From CAYPHA01 sp964410215 (GTDB lineage: Bacteria > Calditrichota > Calditrichia > Calditrichales > CAYPHA01): a DNA stretch of 6,820 bases. Where the stretch lies: assembly GCA_964410215.1 (NCBI GenBank), contig CAYPHA010000130.1, positions 1 through 6,820 on the forward strand. The letters are read 5' to 3'. Position numbers and translations under genes: made by a program. Numbering within the stretch: position 1 is the first letter of the stretch; the number at the start of each line of letters is the position of its first letter. The notes under the pieces are model-generated. The model worked only from the letters and a program-made list of their open reading frames with translations, was not told the origin of the DNA and ran no database searches. Below are positions 1 to 4,350 of the stretch, piece after piece.

Positions 1-2648
1 TGGCTTCGGTAGATGTGTTCGGGCTAAAAACCCCGCAGATTGAAATACTGCTGGATTTGGCAAAGCTTAATAAATACGGACTTTCCGTGCAGGATGTGCG
101 TCAACGATTAAAGCGATCTAAATTTCATCCCGGCACACTAAAACAAAAGTACTATCGGTTCCCGATTGCCATAGACGCCGGTATATCATCGTTAGGCGAG
201 CTGAAAAAAATACCATTTAACATAGGCAGCCGCGTTATCTTTTTAGATGAATTAGCGGAAATAAAAGAGGGCTATCGGGAATTATTGTACAAGAAACGTA
301 TAAACGGCAAACATACGCTGCTCATATCCCTGCAAAAGAAAAGCGGTGAAAACGCCATTGGTGTGGCAGACCGTGTATATCAAACTGTTTCAAAAATCCG
401 GTGCTCGCTTCCGAAGGGGAATGAATTATTACTCGTTAGCGATTCTACGGAAAAACTGCGACAATCATTATCCGATCTTGCCCTGCGCAGCGTTATTGCT
501 TTTATTACTATTATCGTTCTTCTAATGATTATACTGCGCAGTCTTCGAAATACATTTATTATTGTTTTCAGCATCATGCTATCCGTTTTGGCCGTATTTA
601 TAAGTATTCATTTTCTCGATTACTCTGTTAATTTGTTAACCCTTGCCGCGCTTGCTCTGGGTTTTGGATTTATGGTTGATAACGCCATCATCGTGTTTAA
701 CAATATTGACCGTTCCCTGTCTCCTGCGCAAACGGTTTCAAAAACCATGGACGTTATATTCCCGATTATGGCCTCCACCCTTACAACCCTGGCCGCTCTG
801 GCTCCGTTTTTATTTTTGTCGGATGAACTTAAAATATATTATATTCCATTCGCTGTCGTAGTCGGTGCTGCTTTAATCTCTTCTGTTCTGTTTTCCTTTT
901 TATTTGTGCCGTCGTCTTATGTGCATCTTTCAATAAAAAAGGTTATTCCCGGCGATAATAATTACGTATCTTTGTTTAGCCGAATGTATGAAACGGTTTT
1001 ATCCTTTTTGTTCAGGTTTAAGAAAACAGTATTTATCATTTTTATCTGGTGTATTGGCCTGCCCTTGTGGTTTATCCCGGATTCATTGCCTGAAGAAGAC
1101 CGGAACAATTTCTGGGCGGAAATGGGCATAACTGCGTATAATAGCACCCTGGGCAGTTCCTTCTATTCAGCCGTTCGTGAATATACCGACCCTGCTTTGG
1201 GCGGCGCGACCTATCTTTTTTTTAATTTTGTTCAGCGCGGCAAACCCTGGCGTTGGGGCATGGGCGATTATTTGTCTGTTTATGTACGTCTTCCGCAGGG
1301 CAGCGATTTTATATTGAGTGAACAAATAATCCGTGAATTTGAACAGATTGCCGTCACAGGGGAAGGAGTGGATAAAGTTAAGACTACCATTAGTCCAGGT
1401 GCTGCAAACATGCGCATTGATTTTAAAGAGGCTTTTCTTCATTCCATGAACCCATATCTTCTTAAGGATAGATTAATTCAGCGGGCCGCGAATGTTGGCG
1501 GTGCTTTTATCACCGTGTCCGGTTTTGGCGATGGTTTTGCCGCGGGTTTTTCCGGCAGCGTTTCTTCTTTTCGTCTTAGTCTTAAAGGTTATAATTATCT
1601 TGAGCTAAAAAATCTTGCCATAAAATTACAGAAAGAGTTGGAAAAAAATCGCCGCGTGCGGGATGTTGATATTAATACGCCTTTCTATTATCGTTTAAGC
1701 GATCTTTATGAATTGAATATGAATCTTGACAGGAAGACATTAGCTCTTTCAGGACTCAGACCTTCTGACGTATTATCCACCCTTGGTTTATATCTATCTG
1801 AAACGCTAAGTGCTGAGAAGATAAAAATCGGTCTGGAAGAGAAATATCTTCAGGTAAAATCTTCCGGGTTTGAAGACTTGCAGCTTGACGAACTCTCGTC
1901 AAAATGGTATCAGTCTCATAATTTACCGCCTTACCGTCTTGGCCAATTTGCAGAAATAAAAAAGCAGAAAATTCTGCCCGAAATACGACGCGAAAATCAG
2001 GAATATATCCGTATACTAAGCTTTGATTTTTTAGGCCCCTTTGAATTTGGTAAACAATTTTTAGATGAAACGTTAGACTACTTTGAAGTACCGGTTGGCT
2101 ATAAAATCCTGCAACGCTATTGGGCATTGGATGAAGGGGAAGAGCAAAACCTGCTTTTTGTTATTTTGTTAGGTCTGCTGTTTATTTACATGGTAACCGC
2201 TTCATTGTATGAATCGTTTCTTGATCCCTTTTTAATTTTCCTGACTATTCCCGCTGGTTTGATAGGCATATTCTTATCATTTTACCTGACTGATACTATA
2301 TTTGATCGTTCGGCCTATATCGGCGTTTTGTTTATTAGCGGTATCGTTGTTAATAATTCAATTATTCTTATAAGTAAATTTAAAACATTCCAGAAGTCAG
2401 GTCTCATTTTATCAGAGTCTTTTCTAAAAGGATGCGCAAATCATATGCGTCCCTTGTTTCTAACCTCTGCCACAACAGTTTTGGGATTTTTACCCATGCT
2501 TATTTTTTCTAATCAGCAATCCGGAGATTTATGGTACACTTTGGCCTTAACCGCCATAAGCGGGATTCTAAGCTCCTTTATATTTATAATGTTTATACTG
2601 CCTTTACTTTTTTATGCTTTGGAAAACAAAAAATCTCTTTCTGATTGA
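1..2648 (+). CDS. RND-family efflux transporter permease subunit (5' end outside the window)
   Basis: Inner-membrane pump of the resistance-nodulation-division family, which uses the proton gradient to export substrates through a periplasmic adaptor and outer-membrane channel. The frame is open from base 3, and the residues before the GTG at 15 (ASVD) continue the family pattern, so that GTG is internal and roughly 150-170 N-terminal residues are missing. Numbering from the GTG: periplasmic porter segment 1-150; TM helices ~155-175, 181-199, 205-228, 250-268, 275-300 and 337-354; second porter/docking loop ~355-705; C-terminal helices ~710-870. TM4 carries GFMVDNAIIV, with D222 at the AcrB D407 position and N223 where AcrB has D408. 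TM10 carries GIVVNNSIIL, with Asn at the AcrB K940 position. MRPLFLTSATTVLG (R812) matches the TM11 start. The VDN/VNN pairing is common in this branch, so it is not evidence of a dead pump. Ends TGA at 2646-2648. No adaptor or outer-membrane gene is visible; substrate unknown. Confidence 0.93.
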   Translation, partial: ASVDVFGLKTPQIEILLDLAKLNKYGLSVQDVRQRLKRSKFHPGTLKQKYYRFPIAIDAGISSLGELKKIPFNIGSRVIFLDELAEIKEGYRELLYKKRINGKHTLLISLQKKSGENAIGVADRVYQTVSKIRCSLPKGNELLLVSDSTEKLRQSLSDLALRSVIAFITIIVLLMIILRSLRNTFIIVFSIMLSVLAVFISIHFLDYSVNLLTLAALALGFGFMVDNAIIVFNNIDRSLSPAQTVSKTMDVIFPIMASTLTTLAALAPFLFLSDELKIYYIPFAVVVGAALISSVLFSFLFVPSSYVHLSIKKVIPGDNNYVSLFSRMYETVLSFLFRFKKTVFIIFIWCIGLPLWFIPDSLPEEDRNNFWAEMGITAYNSTLGSSFYSAVREYTDPALGGATYLFFNFVQRGKPWRWGMGDYLSVYVRLPQGSDFILSEQIIREFEQIAVTGEGVDKVKTTISPGAANMRIDFKEAFLHSMNPYLLKDRLIQRAANVGGAFITVSGFGDGFAAGFSGSVSSFRLSLKGYNYLELKNLAIKLQKELEKNRRVRDVDINTPFYYRLSDLYELNMNLDRKTLALSGLRPSDVLSTLGLYLSETLSAEKIKIGLEEKYLQVKSSGFEDLQLDELSSKWYQSHNLPPYRLGQFAEIKKQKILPEIRRENQEYIRILSFDFLGPFEFGKQFLDETLDYFEVPVGYKILQRYWALDEGEEQNLLFVILLGLLFIYMVTASLYESFLDPFLIFLTIPAGLIGIFLSFYLTDTIFDRSAYIGVLFISGIVVNNSIILISKFKTFQKSGLILSESFLKGCANHMRPLFLTSATTVLGFLPMLIFSNQQSGDLWYTLALTAISGILSSFIFIMFILPLLFYALENKKSLSD

Positions 2649-2675
2649 TAAATCCTATTCAAAACCACTTGATTA

Positions 2676-2720
2676 GCGACATTAGTATTTCCCGATAGGC
2701 GACAATTAAAATTCCCGGTA
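2676..2720. repeat. Two direct 22-bp end repeats of the IS21-type relic
   Basis: Copy a (2676-2697) starts GCGACATTAG and ends TTTCCCGATA. Copy b (2699-2720) starts GCGACAATTA and ends ATTCCCGGTA. I count 16 of 22 identical positions at a 23-bp period; the GCGACA and TTCCCG blocks are fully conserved. IS21-family ends carry such repeated transposase-binding sites inside the tip, which fits the adjacent istB trace. Confidence 0.7.
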
Positions 2721-2725
2721 CGGTA

Positions 2726-2965
2726 CTGTTGGACATAACCGATGTCGTCAATAATAATGGCGTCCTATTTGGCTAATCGTTTCAGGTATTGTGGCCGCCA
2801 TAAATCGCGTTTGGCAACCAACATCTCCTGTACCAGAAGATTTCAGGGACGGAAAAACACACAGCGTTCTTTATATATCGGTTCCTGACCAATGGCACAC
2901 TTTCAACTGCACACAACCGGCGCATTTTCAAGTGCCCACTGACATGAAAGATGGAAGGATATCTA
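2726..2965 (-). pseudogene. istB: Decayed istB (IS21-family transposition helper ATPase) fragment
   Basis: Reading the minus strand from 2887 to 2726 in one frame gives QEPIYKERCVFFRP, stop, NLLVQEMLVAKRDL, WRPQYLKRLAK, stop, DAIIIDDIGYVQQ. The LVQE-L-AKRDL block and the Walker B/sensor block IIDDIGYVQQ are diagnostic of IstB, the AAA+ helper that works with the IstA transposase. The in-frame stops are TGA at 2843-2845 and TAG at 2765-2767. Further upstream, in a frame shifted by one, GT-stop-K at about 2926-2936 looks like a ruined Walker A GTGK, with another stop nearby (2903-2905). After VQQ, where a normal IstB continues for roughly 75-80 residues, the sequence jumps within 5 bp to the element's end repeats, so the C-terminus was deleted. 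The gene cannot make a functional product. A 60-codon plus-strand frame over the same bases is its antisense shadow. Confidence 0.8.
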
Positions 2966-2975
2966 TAAACTGATT

Positions 2976-3012
2976 TTGTTTTGGATAACTGCAGATAGTA
3001 TATTATTGTGCA
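2976..3012 (+). promoter_or_regulatory. Promoter of hicAB unit 1, predicted leaderless for hicA
   Basis: The -35 TTGTTT (2976-2981), a 17-bp spacer and the -10 TATATT (2999-3004) resemble a sigma-70 promoter. Only 8 nt separate the -10 box from the hicA ATG at 3013, so transcription would start at or within a few bases of the ATG. No Shine-Dalgarno lies upstream. The identical layout at unit 2 is the main support. Confidence 0.6.
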
Positions 3013-3264
3013 ATGGCAAAGTATGACAAAATAATAAGACAGATATTGGATGGCCTGTCCGATGCAAATATTAATTTTAATGATGTAAGAAACCTGTTAA
3101 TCAGTTTGGGATTTGAAGAAAGAATCAAAGGTAGTCATTATATATATAGAAAAGCTGGAATAGCAGAAAAGATAAATTTACAAGAAGATGGGAACAAAGC
3201 TAAACCATATCAGATAAAACAGGTAAGAAATATTTTACTTAAATACAAGTTAGGAAGAAGATGA
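3013..3264 (+). CDS. hicA: HicA-family toxin, copy 1
   Basis: Small mRNA-cleaving toxin of the HicAB type II toxin-antitoxin family, a single double-stranded-RNA-binding-like fold; HicB binds and blocks it. The protein has 83 residues. The signature is LISLGFEERIKGSHYIY, with G40-S41-H42 holding the expected catalytic histidine, followed by INLQ and the C-terminal block KAKPYQIKQVRNILLKYKL. It is longer than the ~58-residue E. coli HicA because of an N-terminal extension of about 20 residues (MAKYDKIIRQILDG), shared with copy 2. ATG 3013 is chosen because the same ATGGCAA start, at the same distance from the -10 box, occurs in copy 2, and there is no internal Met. No Shine-Dalgarno is visible. 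The stop overlaps the hicB start (ATGA). The gene looks intact; activity is inferred from family. Confidence 0.92.
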   Translation: MAKYDKIIRQILDGLSDANINFNDVRNLLISLGFEERIKGSHYIYRKAGIAEKINLQEDGNKAKPYQIKQVRNILLKYKLGRR

Positions 3265-3473
3265 AGTATAAGTACGAAATAATAATACACTGGAGCATTG
3301 AAGATGATGCTTATATTGCTGAGGTGCCTGAATTGCCTGGGTGCATGGCTCATGGTTCAGATTATGATCAAGCCCTTCAGAATGTAAAAGATGCTATATC
3401 GCTGTGGATTGAAACTGCCAATAAATTTGGAGATCCCATACCAGAACCACGTGGTAGATTAATGTATGCTTAG
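3261..3473 (+). CDS. hicB: HicB-family antitoxin, copy 1
   Basis: Antitoxin that binds and neutralises the HicA encoded just upstream. At 70 residues it is a single partial RNase-H-like domain: KYEIIIHW strand, Y-I-A-EVPELPGCMAHG core, a helix with D-ALQNVKDAISLWIETA, and a closing IPEPRGRLMYA. The PELPGC and IPEP motifs are classic for the family. It lacks the C-terminal DNA-binding extension (HTH or ribbon-helix-helix) present in ~130-145-residue HicBs, so autorepression by a domain of its own is not expected. The start overlaps hicA by 4 nt (ATGA) and has a good Shine-Dalgarno, AGGAAG at 3252-3257, inside the hicA tail. Antitoxin translation is thus coupled to hicA and well initiated. A terminator follows 30 nt after the stop. 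Confidence 0.92.
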   Translation: MKYKYEIIIHWSIEDDAYIAEVPELPGCMAHGSDYDQALQNVKDAISLWIETANKFGDPIPEPRGRLMYA

Positions 3474-3503
3474 TTCATCAAGGATGAAATATTAGTCTAA
3501 TTT

Positions 3504-3529
3504 AAATCCGGTAATACACCGGATTTTTT
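3504..3529 (+). terminator. Intrinsic terminator of hicAB unit 1
   Basis: A perfect 9-bp stem, AAATCCGGT (3504-3512) pairing with ACCGGATTT (3518-3526), has a 5-nt loop AATAC. A T run spans 3524-3529. It lies 30 nt after the hicB stop. The same stem terminates unit 2. Confidence 0.85.
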
Positions 3530-3540
3530 ATATTTGTTCT

Positions 3541-3593
3541 TTGATGTTCCTATAGAACCTTTTCGGGGCCAGGCATTATAACTCGAAGATGTA
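3541..3593 (+). repeat. Conserved trailer element, copy 1 (hairpin plus 28-nt core)
   Basis: Non-coding sequence after the terminator that recurs after unit 2. A small hairpin, GTTC (3546-3549) with GAAC (3555-3558), runs into a 28-nt core (3557-3584) that starts ACCTTTTCGGGGC and ends ATTATAACTC. GATGTA (3588-3593) closes the element. It sits beyond the terminator and about 20 bp before the unit 2 -35 box, so it could be a trailer of unit 1 or a spacer element between units. Function unknown; it does not fit integron attC consensus sites. Confidence 0.65.
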
Positions 3594-3613
3594 CAAACCT
3601 AATAAAACTCATT

Positions 3614-3650
3614 TTGTTATGAATACTCCCAATTTGTATATTACTGCGTA
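3614..3650 (+). promoter_or_regulatory. Promoter of hicAB unit 2, predicted leaderless for hicA
   Basis: The -35 TTGTTA (3614-3619), a 17-bp spacer and the -10 TATATT (3637-3642) are followed by 8 nt to the hicA ATG at 3651. Spacing is identical to unit 1 while most of the spacer has changed, which suggests selection on the promoter boxes. A 5-3-5 palindrome, ATTAC-TGC-GTAAT (3640-3652), overlaps the -10 edge and start codon and could be an operator; this is weakly supported. Confidence 0.62.
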
Positions 3651-3908
3651 ATGGCAAGATATGAGAAGCTATTCAGACAGATCCTGAGTGGAAGTGCTGA
3701 TCAAAACATTAATTTTAATGAACTATGTAATTTTCTTTTGTACCTGGAATTTACAGAACGAGTTAAAGGCAGTCATCATATTTTTTTTAAGGATAGTATA
3801 GCGGAAATCATAAATATTCAGCCCAAGGGAACAAAAGCGAAAGCTTATCAGGTTAAACAGGTTCGAAATATTATTGTCAAATATCATCTCGGAGATAAAG
3901 ATGAGTAA
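3651..3908 (+). CDS. hicA: HicA-family toxin, copy 2
   Basis: Second HicA toxin, 85 residues, about 59% identical to copy 1 and aligning without gaps over its 83 residues. The presumed catalytic motif GSH is at residues 40-42 (ERVKGSHHIFF), followed by INIQ and KAKAYQVKQVRNIIVKYHL. The tail is two residues longer and more acidic (GDKDE). Substitutions are scattered over the first 35 residues and the GSH-flanking strands, and many of the others are conservative, so the gene has been kept under selection rather than decaying. The start ATGGCAA mirrors copy 1, again without a Shine-Dalgarno. It overlaps the following hicB by 8 nt. Role as in copy 1: RNA cleavage that arrests translation when HicB is depleted, inferred from family. 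Confidence 0.92.
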   Translation: MARYEKLFRQILSGSADQNINFNELCNFLLYLEFTERVKGSHHIFFKDSIAEIINIQPKGTKAKAYQVKQVRNIIVKYHLGDKDE

Positions 3909-4110
3909 ATATGAAATTATCATATATTGGAGCGAAGAGGACAAATCCTATATCGCAGTGGTGCCAGAACTTCCTGGATGTATGAGTGATGGGGCGACCT
4001 ATCAGGAAGCTTTAATGAATGTTGAAACAGTTATTGGTGAGTGGCTTGAGACCGCTAAAGAAATCGGACGAGTTATTCCTAAGCCTAAAGGACGGTTAAT
4101 GTTTGCTTAG
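3901..4110 (+). CDS. hicB: HicB-family antitoxin, copy 2
   Basis: Antitoxin partner of the second HicA, 69 residues, about 60% identical to copy 1. The core is SKYEIIIYWSEED, YIAVVPELPGCMSDG, then EALMNVETVIGEWLETA and IPKPKGRLMFA. The start is set at 3901, not the in-frame ATG at 3874, for three reasons: the protein then aligns end to end with copy 1, GGAG (3891-3894) lies 6 nt upstream, and the nine residues it removes (MSNIISEIK) match nothing in copy 1. The start overlaps the hicA stop as ATGAGTAA, an 8-nt overlap against 4 nt in unit 1. No DNA-binding extension is present. Residues around positions 29-36 and the helix differ from copy 1, which could give partner specificity (inference). 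Confidence 0.9.
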   Translation: MSKYEIIIYWSEEDKSYIAVVPELPGCMSDGATYQEALMNVETVIGEWLETAKEIGRVIPKPKGRLMFA

Positions 4111-4139
4111 CGCTCTGAAATTAAAAGATTATTTTTATT

Positions 4140-4166
4140 AAAATCCGGTCTATAACCGGATTTTTT
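4140..4166 (+). terminator. Intrinsic terminator of hicAB unit 2
   Basis: A 10-bp stem, AAAATCCGGT (4140-4149) with ACCGGATTTT (4155-4164), has loop CTATA and a TTTTTT run from 4161. Stem bases match unit 1 while the loop differs. On the minus strand the stem is followed by TTTT as well, so it could weakly stop readthrough from the converging sugar porter operon. Confidence 0.85.
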
Positions 4167-4173
4167 ATTTTTT

Positions 4174-4236
4174 CTTTGAGTATCTAATGATACCTTTTCG
4201 GGGCAAGGTATTATGACTCAGCCATCACACGATGTA
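4174..4236 (+). repeat. Conserved trailer element, copy 2 (hairpin plus 28-nt core)
   Basis: Counterpart of the element at 3541-3593. The hairpin is GTATC (4180-4184) with GATAC (4189-4193) and loop TAAT. The core (4192-4219) has 25 of 28 bases identical to copy 1, starting ACCTTTTCGGGGC and ending ATTATGACTC. GATGTA (4231-4236) is 8 bp farther away than in copy 1. In this copy the core can also fold ACCTT (4192-4196) with AAGGT (4205-4209). No promoter or TA gene follows, so the element belongs to the end of the unit. Confidence 0.65.
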
Positions 4237-4350
4237 TGGCGATGGATCCGCTGGCCCACAAACGCCCCAGCTTAGCACCGTATACTTAGGCAGGAAATAC
4301 TCAGATATTAAAACAGAATCCTAAAAAAATGTATCAGTACAGTTTACTCT
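4237..4350. other. Spacer between converging genes; nothing recognised
   Basis: No credible coding frame. On the minus strand just past the porter stop there is a 5-bp stem (CAGTA 4335-4339 with TACTG 4352-4356, 12-nt loop) followed after 5 nt by seven T (A run 4323-4329 on plus). This may be a weak terminator for the porter operon. The stretch 4237-4270 is richer in GC than the hicAB unit, which may mark the border of the duplicated segment. Confidence 0.4.

Larger units (their letters stand above)
2670..2965 (-). mobile_element. Relic of an IS21-family insertion sequence (one end plus part of istB)
   Basis: The stretch between the RND gene and the first hicA is not empty. Starting at TG (2670-2671), a typical IS21-type tip, are two ~22-bp end repeats (2676-2697 and 2699-2720). 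Five bases later begins the antisense coding trace of an IstB-type ATPase. Multiple terminal repeats plus istB near one end are the hallmark of the IS21 family. No istA and no second end are present, and the trace fades near 2965, just before the hicAB unit. The element is therefore immobile: truncated on the right and internally deleted. It begins only 21 bp after the RND stop codon. The exact tip position is inferred from the TG and the repeat layout. Confidence 0.75.
2967..4236 (+). repeat. Tandem duplication of a whole hicAB unit (two diverged copies, period 638 bp)
   Basis: Unit 1 (about 2967-3593) and unit 2 (about 3605-4236) have the same parts in the same order: promoter, hicA, hicB, terminator hairpin and conserved trailer. 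The -35 box, -10 box and hicA ATG are each offset by exactly 638 bp between copies. The proteins are about 60% identical by hand count (HicA ~49 of 83, HicB ~41 of 68). Parts of the promoter and trailer are more similar than that: 14 of 17 around the -35 box, 25 of 28 in the trailer core. The duplication is old, or the two units came together from related sources. Confidence 0.85.

Noticed and set aside
15..17. GTG at 15 as the start codon of the RND gene
   Set aside because: The frame is open to the window edge and the codons before it fit the family; about 150 or more N-terminal residues are missing.
663..735. Loss of the AcrB-type Asp-Asp/Lys proton relay as a sign of a dead RND pump
   Set aside because: VDN in TM4 with VNN in TM10 is a widespread arrangement in functional RND branches.
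2791..2973. 60-codon plus-strand ORF before hicA1
   Set aside because: It lies antisense over the istB relic and has no family features.
3874..3900. Upstream in-frame ATG for the second hicB
   Set aside because: It would add nine residues absent from copy 1; ATG 3901 has a Shine-Dalgarno and gives end-to-end alignment.
3541..4236. The hicAB units as integron gene cassettes with attC sites
   Set aside because: The trailers contain no GTTRRRY/RYYYAAC core pair and no attC-type imperfect palindrome of the usual size; no integrase is visible.
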